Origin: Candidatus Rokuibacteriota bacterium
GTDB lineage: Bacteria > Methylomirabilota > Methylomirabilia > Rokubacteriales > CSP1-6
Length of the DNA stretch: 53,500 nt
Assembly (NCBI GenBank): GCA_030647435.1
Contig: JAUSJX010000106.1
Location: 1 to 53,500, forward strand
Reading direction: 5' to 3'
This document shows positions 1-7,569 of this stretch, in pieces. Each line of letters opens with the position of its first letter. Position 1 is the first letter of the stretch. The notes beneath the pieces are model-generated. The model saw nothing but the letters and a program-made list of their open reading frames with translations, made no database searches and was not told where the DNA came from. The translations under genes and the position numbers were made by a program.

Positions 1-215
1 TGCGGTACCTGAGCCAGGCCTGAAAGTGCTCCCAGCCGATAGGTCACATAACCCATGACGCGAAGCACCCAGGAAAGCCCGGTGCCGGAAACCGGCACGC
101 CGGGTTTGAGGTGGCGGGGGCTGGAAACGGCTTACGGCGAAACCTACACGGGCACGAAGCTGGAAACGGCGGACACAGCCAAGGGGAGCCTACGGAGCTT
201 TGCGCCAGTCCTCGA
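1..215 (+). mobile_element. 3' end of a group II intron (domain V and start of domain VI)
   Basis: Positions 75-108 form a 34-nt hairpin with the hallmarks of group II intron domain V. A lower stem carries the AGC triad (76-78) pairing with GTT (104-106), including the G-U wobble. There is a two-base bulge (GC, 99-100) and an upper stem 82-87/93-98 capped by a GAAA-type loop (88-92). Further purine-rich GGAAAC/GCGAAAC blocks to about 175 resemble the region after domain V. The reverse transcriptase/maturase of such introns lies upstream of domain V, so it would be outside the window; a short frame ending at 23 cannot be assigned. The exact 3' splice boundary is not resolved; it must lie before about 218, where host coding sequence resumes. 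Domain V is seen directly; intron identity is strong inference. Confidence 0.75.
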
Positions 216-295
216 CCCTACTCAAGACGGCGAAGGCACTCGGCCTGACGATTCCCCAGTCCCTGCTGGGGCGGGCGGACGAGGTGATCCGGTGA
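203..295 (+). pseudogene. C-terminal fragment of an ABC substrate-binding protein (ABC_sub_bind family)
   Basis: The frame ending with TGA at 293-295 reads LLKTAKALGLTIPQSLLGRA followed by DEVIR, the usual C-terminal tail of the ABC transporter substrate-binding protein family pfam04392. Only about 25 recognisable residues remain, and they directly follow the group II intron tail, so the gene appears interrupted or truncated by the intron. No start codon or signal peptide belongs to this fragment. Seen: the tail motif. Inferred: that the intron caused the truncation. Confidence 0.6.
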
Positions 296-390
296 GCTGT
301 GGCCCCGGATCCTGTGCGACAACGCGAGAGAGCTCTACGGGCTGTAAGCGTGTGGCTTCGGGTCGCCCTTCGGTATAAGATGACCCCGCT

Positions 391-1059
391 ATGACCCGCG
401 CGCTCATTGCCCTCGCCGCCATGCTGGCGCTTCTCGTGGCGCGCGACGCTGTCGCCGGCGTCCCCACCGACCAGCTCCGCGGGTCGATCGACCTCGTCCT
501 GAAGATCGTCACGGATCCCGAGCTCAAGAAGGAGGCGAGGACGGCCGAGCGCCGGAGGAGGATCCGGGCGGTCGTCAACCAGATCTTCGACTTCACCGAG
601 ATCTCGCAGCGGGGCCTCGGGCGCCACTGGCAGGCGCGCACGCCCGCCGAGCGCGAGCAGTTCGTCGCGCTCTTCGGCGATCTCCTCGAGAACGCGTACA
701 TCACCAAGATCGAGAGCTACTCCGGGGAGAAGATCCAGTACCCCGGCGACCTCATCGACGGCGCCCTCGCGGTCGTCAAGACGCGGATCGTGACGAAGCA
801 GGAGACGGAGATCCCGATCGACTACCGCATGTTCCTGAACGGCGGGCGCTGGGCCGTCTACGACGTGAGCATCGAGGGCATCAGCCTCATCGGCAACTAC
901 CGCACCCAGTTCAACGCGGTCATCCAGCGCTCGGGCTACCCCGACCTCGTCGCCAAGCTCAAGGCGAAGCAGGACGAGCGCCCCGGGGCGCGGGAGGCGG
1001 GGCGTACGGAGCCGGTCGCGCCGACCGCCGCGGCGGTGAAGCCGCACGAGTCGCCCTAG
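391..1059 (+). CDS. MlaC/Ttg2D-family periplasmic phospholipid-binding protein
   Basis: A 222-residue protein with an N-terminal signal peptide (about residues 1-22, cleavage near AVAG). The MlaC fold follows, including the family block DFTEISQRGLGRHW at about residue 68 and the SLIGNYRTQFN block near residue 171. MlaC proteins ferry phospholipids between an outer-membrane complex and the inner-membrane MlaFEDB ABC transporter; no mlaFED genes are nearby. A possible -10 (TATAAG, 374-379) ends 11 nt before the ATG and no Shine-Dalgarno sequence is visible, so a leaderless transcript is possible. The last 30 residues are Ala/Pro/Glu-rich and probably disordered. It is one of three MlaC-type proteins in the window (see 1734-2366 and 26285-27472). 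Confidence 0.85.
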   Translation: MTRALIALAAMLALLVARDAVAGVPTDQLRGSIDLVLKIVTDPELKKEARTAERRRRIRAVVNQIFDFTEISQRGLGRHWQARTPAEREQFVALFGDLLENAYITKIESYSGEKIQYPGDLIDGALAVVKTRIVTKQETEIPIDYRMFLNGGRWAVYDVSIEGISLIGNYRTQFNAVIQRSGYPDLVAKLKAKQDERPGAREAGRTEPVAPTAAAVKPHESP

Positions 1060-1064
1060 CCTGC

Positions 1065-1703
1065 ATGTACGTCCCGTCGCATTTCGAAGAGACACGGCCC
1101 GAAGTCCTTCACCAGCTGATCCGCGACCACTCGTTGGCCGCGCTGGTAACGTTCGGCTCGGACGGGCTGAACGCGAACCACATCCCCCTCGAGCTCGACC
1201 CCGGGCCGGCTCCGTTCGGGACGCTGCGGGGCCATGTGGCGCGCGGCAATCCGGTGTGGCGCGACTTCTCACGAGACGTCGAGGCGCTCGCTGTCTTTCA
1301 GGGGCCCCAGGCGTACATCTCGCCCTCGTGGTACCAGACAAAGCGGGAGACGGGCAAGGTCGTGCCGACGTACAACTACATCGTCGTCCACGCGTACGGC
1401 CCCATGCGGATCATCGAAGACCGCGCGTGGCTGCGGGGGCTGGTGGAGCGGCTCACGAACCGCTACGAAGCGGGCAGGGCGGAGCCGTGGAAGGTCACGG
1501 ACGCGCCCGCCGACTTCGTCGAGCAGATGCTGGGCGCCATCGTCGGAATCGAGATCCCGCTCACCCGGCTGGTCGGCAAGTGGAAGGTGAGCCAGAACAG
1601 GCCGTCGGCGGACCTGGACGGGGTCGTGACGGGCCTGCGTGAGATGAACGACAGCGATGCCCAGGTGATGTCGGGCCTGGTGAAGAAGACCGCGGGCTCG
1701 TAG
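1065..1703 (+). CDS. PaiB-type FMN-binding protein
   Basis: 212 residues starting MYVPSHFEETRPEVLHQLIR, the typical start of the PaiB / FMN-binding negative transcriptional regulator family (split-barrel flavoprotein fold). Family blocks visible include ANHIPLELD, GHVARGNPVWRD, YISPSWYQTK and VPTYNYIVVHAYG; the length matches the family. In Bacillus, PaiB was described as a repressor of sporulation and protease genes, but most homologues are uncharacterised and may be flavin-dependent oxidoreductases. The ATG lies 5 nt after the mlaC-like stop with no separate Shine-Dalgarno sequence, suggesting translational coupling. Family assignment is firm; biological role unknown. Confidence 0.85.
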   Translation: MYVPSHFEETRPEVLHQLIRDHSLAALVTFGSDGLNANHIPLELDPGPAPFGTLRGHVARGNPVWRDFSRDVEALAVFQGPQAYISPSWYQTKRETGKVVPTYNYIVVHAYGPMRIIEDRAWLRGLVERLTNRYEAGRAEPWKVTDAPADFVEQMLGAIVGIEIPLTRLVGKWKVSQNRPSADLDGVVTGLREMNDSDAQVMSGLVKKTAGS

Positions 1704-1733
1704 CGCGAGGCCGCGGCGCCGTGAGACGGCCGG

Positions 1734-2366
1734 CTAGCGGTTGCCCTGACCGTCCCGTCGCGGGGTCTTGATCGCCTTGTCGCTGAGGAACTCGCCCCGG
1801 GTTTTCAGCCGCTTGACCAGCTCCTCGTACGAGGTCGTTCGGATCACCCGATCGAACTGCGAGCGGTAGTTGGAGATCAGGCTCAGGTTCTCGACGAGGA
1901 TGTCGTAGATCAGCCAGCGGGTTTCCTTTCGCAGGAGCCGCGATTCGACCGGCACCTCGGTGCCGTTTTTGGTCATGATGCGCGCCCGGACGATTGCCCG
2001 GTCGCCGTCGATCTGCTCGCTCACGTACCTGAGCTTCTCCCCGCCGAACTCGTCGATCCTGGCGATATACGTCTGCTCGAGCAGGTTCGCGAAGAGCTTC
2101 ACGAACTCCTCGCGCTCGGCTGGAGTCCGCTGCAGCCAGTGCGGGCCGAGCGCCCGCTTGGCCGTCTCTGACACTTCGAAGACGTCCTCGGCGAGGTGCT
2201 TGACCGCCTCGCGCCGCTCCGGCAGCGAGAGCGCGGGATTCTGCAGGACCTTCAGCACCTGGTCGGTGTAGGCGCGCAGCTGGTCCGTCGGCTGGCCCGC
2301 CCAAGCATCCGACGCGAGGCCCAGCACAAAAACCGCTAGCAGGGGGATCAATCGATGCCCGCTCAT
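1734..2366 (-). CDS. MlaC/Ttg2D-family periplasmic phospholipid-binding protein (second copy)
   Basis: 210 residues with a signal peptide (MSGHRLIPLLAVFVLGLASDA, cleavage near AWAG) and the MlaC core: FEVSETAKRALGPHWLQRTP, FANLLEQTYIARI and NLSLISNYRSQFD. It is clearly paralogous to the protein at 391-1059 and convergent with the PaiB gene. The likely role is lipid shuttling across the periplasm. No transporter partner gene is adjacent. The C terminus is basic and short compared with the first copy. Confidence 0.85.
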   Translation of the reverse strand: MSGHRLIPLLAVFVLGLASDAWAGQPTDQLRAYTDQVLKVLQNPALSLPERREAVKHLAEDVFEVSETAKRALGPHWLQRTPAEREEFVKLFANLLEQTYIARIDEFGGEKLRYVSEQIDGDRAIVRARIMTKNGTEVPVESRLLRKETRWLIYDILVENLSLISNYRSQFDRVIRTTSYEELVKRLKTRGEFLSDKAIKTPRRDGQGNR

Positions 2367-2492
2367 GCCGCCGTCTCAGTCATAGTGGTATTGTCGCACG
2401 ACCGCGACTGTCGCGCCTCCGTTGGCGCTGAGCGGGCGGGCGTTATGGTACTGTCCCAGCGCGGGTCCGACGCAGGCGAAAGGAGGGGAGCA

Positions 2493-3782
2493 ATGCGCTT
2501 CGGCATCTTCTACGAACACCAGCTCCCGCGCCCGTGGCCGGAAGGCGGCGAGCTCACGCTCTTCCAGGACGCCCTCAGCCAGGTCGAGCTGGCCGATCGG
2601 CTTGGCATCGACTACGCGTGGGAGGTCGAGCACCACTTCCTCGAGGAGTATTCCCATTCCTCGGCGCCCGAGGTTTTCCTGGCCGCCGCGTCTCAGCGCA
2701 CCAAGCGGATCCGTCTCGGGCACGGCATCACCCTTATGCCGCCCGCGTACAACCATCCCGCGAGGGTGGCGGAGCGGCTGGCCACGCTCGACCTGGTCTC
2801 CAACGGCCGCGTCGAGTGGGGAACCGGCGAGTCGGCATCGCGCGCGGAGCTTGAAGGCTTCGGCATCGACCCGGCCGAGCGGCGGGCGATGTGGCGCGAG
2901 ACCACCGAGCAGGTGGCGAACATGCTCGCGATGGACCCGTACCCGGGCTACCAGGGCAAGTACTTCGCGATGCCCGTGCGCAACGTGGTGCCCAAGCCCG
3001 TCCAGAAGCCGCACCCGCCGCTCTGGGTCGCGTGCTCGAACCGCGAGACCATCCACTTGGCAGCGCAGCTCGGGATGGGCGCGCTCACCTTCGCGTTCAT
3101 CGACCCCGCGGAGGCGGCGCACTGGATCGCGGACTATTACGACACGTTCAAGCGCGAGTGCGTGCCGATCGGCCACAGCGTCAACCCGAACGTCGCCATG
3201 GTGACGGGCTTCTCGTGCCACTCGGACGCCGAGGAGGCGGGGCGGCGCGGCACGGACGGCTTCCGCTTCTTCCAGTTCGCGCTCGGCCACCACTACAGCT
3301 TCGGCAAGCACACGCCTGGGCGGACGGACATCTGGAAGAAGTTCATTGCCGTGCGCGAGCAGCTCGGGCTCGAAGTGCTCGGCGGCGGGACGGGCTGCAT
3401 CGGCACGCCGGCGCAGCTCACGGCGAGCCTGCGGCAGTTCGAGGCGAACGGCGTCGACCAGACCATCTTCATCCAGCAGGGCGGCAACAACCGCCACGAG
3501 CACATCTGCGAGTCGCTCGAGCTGTTCGCGCGCGACGTGATGCCGGAGTTCAAGGAGCGCGACGCCGCGCGGCAGGCGCGGAAGATGGAGGGGCTGGCGC
3601 CGTACATCAAGGCGGCGTTCGAGCGCAAGAAGTCGATGCCGTCGCTCGCCGAGCGCGACATCCCGACCTACGAGGCCTACGGGCTGACGGTGGCCGAGGT
3701 GGACATATCCAAGATGCCGGAGGCGAACCGGCTCCGCTATCTGACCTTCCGCAAGATGCGCGAGATCGCCGAGCGAAGCTGA
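2493..3782 (+). CDS. LLM-class flavin-dependent oxidoreductase
   Basis: 429 residues beginning MRFGIFYEHQLPRPW, a bacterial-luciferase-like TIM barrel. Start chosen at 2493 because AGGAGGGG (2481-2488) precedes it and the family N terminus begins there; the frame is open further upstream without homologous sequence. Blocks seen: EVEHHFLEEYSHSSAPEVFL, RIRLGHGITLMPPAYNHPAR and GRVEWGTGESASRAELEGFG. Members use FMNH2 or F420 for monooxygenation of small organic substrates; the substrate cannot be told. A 15-bp inverted repeat overlaps its stop codon and probably terminates transcription. Confidence 0.85.
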   Translation: MRFGIFYEHQLPRPWPEGGELTLFQDALSQVELADRLGIDYAWEVEHHFLEEYSHSSAPEVFLAAASQRTKRIRLGHGITLMPPAYNHPARVAERLATLDLVSNGRVEWGTGESASRAELEGFGIDPAERRAMWRETTEQVANMLAMDPYPGYQGKYFAMPVRNVVPKPVQKPHPPLWVACSNRETIHLAAQLGMGALTFAFIDPAEAAHWIADYYDTFKRECVPIGHSVNPNVAMVTGFSCHSDAEEAGRRGTDGFRFFQFALGHHYSFGKHTPGRTDIWKKFIAVREQLGLEVLGGGTGCIGTPAQLTASLRQFEANGVDQTIFIQQGGNNRHEHICESLELFARDVMPEFKERDAARQARKMEGLAPYIKAAFERKKSMPSLAERDIPTYEAYGLTVAEVDISKMPEANRLRYLTFRKMREIAERS

Positions 3783-3798
3783 GCGCTCGGCGATCTCG
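3761..3798. terminator. Bidirectional hairpin terminator
   Basis: A perfect 15-bp inverted repeat (3761-3775 with 3784-3798, 8-nt loop) overlaps the end of the LLM gene and lies just before the convergent thioredoxin-fold gene. There is no T-run, so it may need Rho or act through structure only. Confidence 0.55.
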
Positions 3799-3806
3799 CC
3801 GGTCGG

Positions 3807-4409
3807 CTACTTCTTGGCAACGAGCCCGAGCCGCGTCTCCAGCACGCCGCGCACCTCTTTCGCCGTGTCCCGCCAGAGGCTCTTGTCGGGAGCGGTGTCG
3901 TAGGCGGCCTGGATCTGCTTCCGGAACTCCGCCATCGCCGCCTCCTGCTGGTCCTGCGGCGCGACCTCGAGCGTCTTGGCGCGGATGGCGAACGCCCGCT
4001 GGGTGGCGGCGCCCGGGCGCTCGATCCAGCGCCCGATCTCGTTCCAGTCCTTGTCGAAGAAGGCGACGATGGGGATGGACCGGTAGCCGTTGTTCAGGAA
4101 GCAGTCCGTCAGGTCCGGGTTCTGGTCGCGCAGGAACACGCGCAGCTCGCAGCCCGGCATCGCCTCGGCGATCCGCGCGATCATCGGCGAGTTGCGGTGG
4201 ACGTCGCCGCACCAGTTCTCGGCGAGCATGAGGATGGATTTGACCTGGCCCAAGGCGCTGAAGAACTGCTTCTCCTCGGCCGTCAGCGAGGCCTTGGTGT
4301 AGTTTTCCTCGGTGCGGGCTCGGGTGTCTCCCATCTGGGCCAGGTAGTCCTTCCAGGTCATGCCCTTGGCGAAGCGCTGCGCGTCCAGGGGAATTTTCAC
4401 TTGCGCCAT
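3807..4409 (-). CDS. Thioredoxin-fold protein with a single active-site-like cysteine
   Basis: 200 residues from ATG at 4409, chosen because AAGGAG lies 9 nt upstream; an upstream in-frame ATG at 4445 has no such site. The centre holds a thioredoxin-like beta-alpha-beta: VKSILMLAENWCGDVHRNSP, then RVFLRDQNPDLTD and the cis-Pro region RSIPIVAFFDKD. The redox site is W-C-G-D-V-H with only one Cys, so it is not a classical dithiol oxidoreductase. It resembles the thioredoxin-family proteins of unknown function found in Bacillus and relatives. Convergent with the LLM gene. Function unknown. Confidence 0.75.
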   Translation of the reverse strand: MAQVKIPLDAQRFAKGMTWKDYLAQMGDTRARTEENYTKASLTAEEKQFFSALGQVKSILMLAENWCGDVHRNSPMIARIAEAMPGCELRVFLRDQNPDLTDCFLNNGYRSIPIVAFFDKDWNEIGRWIERPGAATQRAFAIRAKTLEVAPQDQQEAAMAEFRKQIQAAYDTAPDKSLWRDTAKEVRGVLETRLGLVAKK

Positions 4410-4506
4410 GTCGTCGTCTCCTTGGTTCTGAGGGTTGGATTGCATCGTCCGAGGCCCTGATAGTACACCCCGGGGCGCGCGTCCTGCTCGATCTCGGGCG
4501 GGCGCC

Positions 4507-5505
4507 TCAGCTGACCATCGCGTAGGTGCGCTCGATGTTGCGCAGGAGGCCCGCGCGCCAGGGCCTGTAGTCGCCGTACGTGGAGAACGGTTTCTCGTAC
4601 GTGGGGGCGAGCCGGTCCGGAACGCGCCGCTGGACGTCTTCGAGCGTGGCGCCGCGGGCCGCCTCCTCGCTGACGGCCTCGACCATGTCGTGGACGTAGC
4701 CGCGGAAGGTGCGGAGCCAGTCGCGGCCCGCGGGCTCGCCGTGGCCCATGATGATCTGGGTGAAGTCGAGCTCGGCGAGACGGTCCAGCGTCGTCACCCA
4801 GTCCTCGGGGTAGCCGTCGCCCATGAAGGGCGTCCAGCCGATGACGGCGTCGCCCGTAACAACCACTTTTTCTTTCGGGAGATACACGAACACGTCCCCC
4901 TCGGTGTGGGCGCGCCCGAGGCAGAGGAGATGGATCTCGCGGTCGCGGCGGTAGAGCTTCATCGTCCGCTCGAAGGCCATGGTGGGGAGCGTGGGCTTGA
5001 GGGCCGTCACTTCCGCGAGGTACGACTCGGCGTGGCCCAGGTCGGCCTGGAGCTGCGCGCGCTCTCCGGGGGTGGCGGCCGCGGCGAGGTCGGCCTTGAG
5101 CTTTGCGATCTCGCCCGGCACCTGTCGGACGTGATCCTGGATGCGCTTGAGCCCCTTCCGCACCATCGCCTCTCGCGTGAGCTGGTTGGTGATGATCTCG
5201 GCGTTGGGGTAGGCGGCGGGGTAGACCTCGTTGCCGTGCCAGTGGTCCCAGTGGAAGTGCGTGTTGACGACGTAGCGGACGGGCTTCTTGGTGATGTCGC
5301 CCAGCCCCTCGACGATGACGCGCGCCGCCGAAGGCTTGGAGTGCGTGTCCACGATGACCACGCCGTCGTCGCTCTCGATGATCGCGGTGTTGCAGTTGAC
5401 CTTGTAGGCGGGCGCCGCGACCGCGACGTGCACGCCGTCGGCGATCTTCTTGAAGTCGAACTTTGCGTCGCCCTTCGCCGGCCCCTCGTGGCCGCAGCAG
5501 TCCAT
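4507..5505 (-). CDS. MBL-fold metallo-hydrolase
   Basis: 332 residues. The start at 5505 (MDCCGHEGPAKGD) is chosen because a GGAGAGGGAGAG stretch lies just upstream; an upstream in-frame start adds low-complexity sequence. The metallo-beta-lactamase signature is NTHFHWDHWHGN near residue 103, followed by GRAHTEGDVFVYLP and VVTGDAVIGW, and GHGEPAG late in the protein. This pattern is that of zinc-dependent hydrolases related to SoxH and class B-like enzymes. A charged helical insert (about residues 130-180) separates the metal sites. It is the last gene of the run from 9278 downwards and probably acts on a product of the same pathway. Substrate unknown. Confidence 0.8.
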   Translation of the reverse strand: MDCCGHEGPAKGDAKFDFKKIADGVHVAVAAPAYKVNCNTAIIESDDGVVIVDTHSKPSAARVIVEGLGDITKKPVRYVVNTHFHWDHWHGNEVYPAAYPNAEIITNQLTREAMVRKGLKRIQDHVRQVPGEIAKLKADLAAAATPGERAQLQADLGHAESYLAEVTALKPTLPTMAFERTMKLYRRDREIHLLCLGRAHTEGDVFVYLPKEKVVVTGDAVIGWTPFMGDGYPEDWVTTLDRLAELDFTQIIMGHGEPAGRDWLRTFRGYVHDMVEAVSEEAARGATLEDVQRRVPDRLAPTYEKPFSTYGDYRPWRAGLLRNIERTYAMVS

Positions 5506-5536
5506 TGATCGGGTCTCTCCCTCTCCGGGGGTTGGC

Positions 5537-6565
5537 TCAGGGCTTGAGGCCGTAGAGGCGGCGCGTATTGTCCGCGAGGATCTTCCGCTTCTGCGCATCC
5601 GTGATGTCGCCGCGGTCCTTGATCTCGTCGATCGAGCCCGGGTAGCTGTGGTCCCAGTGGGGGAAGTCGGACGCGTAGACGATCTGGTTCTCGCCGCAGA
5701 GCTTCACGGCCTGCGGCAGCAGCCACTCGTCCGCCTCGCAGGAGAAGTAGATGGATCCGCTCCGGATGTACTCGCTCGGACGCTTGCGCAGCGCCGGCGC
5801 TTCTTCCGCGCGCTTGGCGTACTCGTCGTCCATGCGCTCCATCCAGTACGGGGCCCAGCCGCAGCCGGCCTCGAGGAAGGCGAGGCGCAGGCGCGGGAAG
5901 CGCTCGGGGATGCCCTCGAAGACGACGGACGTGAGCTGGCGCATCTGACCGAAGGCGTGGGAGCAGGTGTGGGCCTGGATGAATTTCGGGAACAGGTCCA
6001 CGCCGGCGCCGCCGAGATGCGAGCCCGAGGCGTGTATGCCCAGCATGACGCCGAGCCGGTCGGCTTCCTCGTAGACGGGCAAGAAGCGCTCGTCGCCCAG
6101 GAGGTGGTTGCCGTCGGCGGCGAGCATCCCGCCGACGTGGCCCAGCTCGCTGACGGCGCGCCGCAGCTCGAGCGCGGCGGCCTTGGGATCCTGCACGGGC
6201 AGGAGCGCGACGGCCTGGAGCCGGGGGCTGACCTTGATGAACTCCTCGTGCATGAGCGTGTTGTAGGCGCGGCAGAGCCTGACGGCCCAGTCGCGATCCT
6301 TGACGAAGCTCATGAAGAGGCCGAGGGTCGGGTAGAGCACCGACAGCTCCATGCCGCCCTTGTCGAGCGCGCGGAGCCACTCGTCGGCCGTGCCCGCCCA
6401 GTCATGGAATTTGTCGACGAGCCGCCGGTCCCACCCGTCGGCAGTATAGAGAGGGAAGGTGAGCGGGCGCCGGCGCCAGGGTTCGTCGAGGTACTTCGCG
6501 ATCTGCTGGTACGACTCGGTGACGTGGCCGTCGGCGTCGAGAACGGGGATGGAAAGCTGGCTCAT
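5537..6565 (-). CDS. Amidohydrolase-2 family metal-dependent hydrolase
   Basis: 342 residues with the amidohydrolase-related TIM barrel typical of ACMSD-like decarboxylases/hydrolases. The N-terminal metal site reads VLDADGHVTES (D-x-D-x-H). Next come the VLYPTLGLF strand, a mid-protein histidine in LGIHASGSHL, the HAFGQMRQL region, and the C-terminal ASDFPHWDHSYPGS with the conserved Asp. Its ATG overlaps the stop of the dehydrogenase gene by 4 bp (ATGA, 6562-6565), so the two are translationally coupled. Family members open or decarboxylate aromatic or dicarboxylic compounds. Confidence 0.85.
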   Translation of the reverse strand: MSQLSIPVLDADGHVTESYQQIAKYLDEPWRRRPLTFPLYTADGWDRRLVDKFHDWAGTADEWLRALDKGGMELSVLYPTLGLFMSFVKDRDWAVRLCRAYNTLMHEEFIKVSPRLQAVALLPVQDPKAAALELRRAVSELGHVGGMLAADGNHLLGDERFLPVYEEADRLGVMLGIHASGSHLGGAGVDLFPKFIQAHTCSHAFGQMRQLTSVVFEGIPERFPRLRLAFLEAGCGWAPYWMERMDDEYAKRAEEAPALRKRPSEYIRSGSIYFSCEADEWLLPQAVKLCGENQIVYASDFPHWDHSYPGSIDEIKDRGDITDAQKRKILADNTRRLYGLKP

Positions 6566-7569
6566 CGCCTGATCCTCCAGCGAGGGATCGCCTCGGGGTT
6601 GACGCAGTGGGCGGGCGCCTCGCCGCGACCGGCGGCGAGGATCTGCTCGAATGCCAGGCGGAGATTGGCGCGCCGGCCCGCCTCGCTGTGGCTGACGTTG
6701 TGCGGGGTCAGGATGAGACGCTCGGGATCGACCCCGCGGAGCGGGTTCCCGGGGCCCAGCGGCTCCTTGACGAACGCGTCGATGGCCGCGCCGGCGATCC
6801 AGCCCTCGCCGAGCGCCCGCGCTACGGCTTCCTCATCGGCCATCTCGCCGCGGGCCGTGTTGACGAGGAGCGCTCCGGGTTTCATGCGCCGGAGCTCCTT
6901 CTCGCCGATGAGCCCCCGCGTTTCCTCGGTCAGGGAAGCGTGGAGCGAGACGATGTCCGACTCGCCCAGCAATGCGGCGAGGTCCACCAGCGTTGCGCCG
7001 AGGGCCTCAGCGTGGGCCGCCGGCACATAGGGATCGGCTGCCAGGAGGCGCACGTCCCAGTTGCGGAGCCGCCGCGCGACGTGGGAGCCCACGCGGCCGA
7101 GGCCGACGAGGCCGACCGTCTTGCCGAAGAGGAACTCGCCGCGGTCCTGGCGCTGGGCCCACTCCCCGCGGCGGAGCTTGGCCTCGTTGTGCTTGATGCG
7201 CTTGAGCAGCATCAGGATGAGACCGATCGTCGCCTCCGCGACGGCGATGAAGTTCTCCGGCGTCGGGCTGTTGGCGACGAGGACGCCGAGCTTCGAGGCC
7301 GCGGCGAGGTCGATCTTGTCCGTTCCGATAAAGGGCACGATGACGAGCCGGAGGTCCGGCGCGGCTTCGAGGACCCCCCGGCTGATGGTCTCGAGGTGTG
7401 AAGCGAGGATGACGTCAACGCCGCGGGCACCCTCGATCAGCTCCGGTTCCGTGTAGGCCTGCCGGCCGGGCTGGTCGAGCGGGCGGCCGATGATGACCTT
7501 GTGGCCGGTTTCGAGTAGCGGATCGAGCTCTTCGGTCGGGCCGCTCGGTCCCGTGGCGAGGATCTTCAT
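6562..7569 (-). CDS. D-2-hydroxyacid dehydrogenase family protein
   Basis: 335 residues from ATG at 7569, which overlaps the stop of the ThDP enzyme by one base (TGATG). It has the 2-hydroxyacid dehydrogenase layout: split catalytic domain, then a Rossmann NAD(P)-binding domain with GLVGLGRVGSHVARRL at about residue 145, NTARGEMADEEAV with the catalytic Arg, a late acid residue, and the catalytic His in LTPHNVSHSE. Members reduce 2-oxoacids to D-2-hydroxyacids or oxidise the reverse. With the ThDP enzyme upstream, a 2-oxoacid intermediate is likely (inference). Confidence 0.85.
   Translation of the reverse strand: MKILATGPSGPTEELDPLLETGHKVIIGRPLDQPGRQAYTEPELIEGARGVDVILASHLETISRGVLEAAPDLRLVIVPFIGTDKIDLAAASKLGVLVANSPTPENFIAVAEATIGLILMLLKRIKHNEAKLRRGEWAQRQDRGEFLFGKTVGLVGLGRVGSHVARRLRNWDVRLLAADPYVPAAHAEALGATLVDLAALLGESDIVSLHASLTEETRGLIGEKELRRMKPGALLVNTARGEMADEEAVARALGEGWIAGAAIDAFVKEPLGPGNPLRGVDPERLILTPHNVSHSEAGRRANLRLAFEQILAAGRGEAPAHCVNPEAIPRWRIRR

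Noticed and set aside
55-378. 107-codon frame at the left edge
   Set aside because: Composition is non-protein-like and it crosses the group II intron domain V and the ABC-protein fragment in the wrong frame.
3807-4409. Considering the thioredoxin-fold protein as the thioredoxin partner of the grd system
   Set aside because: It lies 43 kb away and has only one Cys in the active-site-like motif (WCGDVH), so it cannot act as a dithiol reductant for GrdA.
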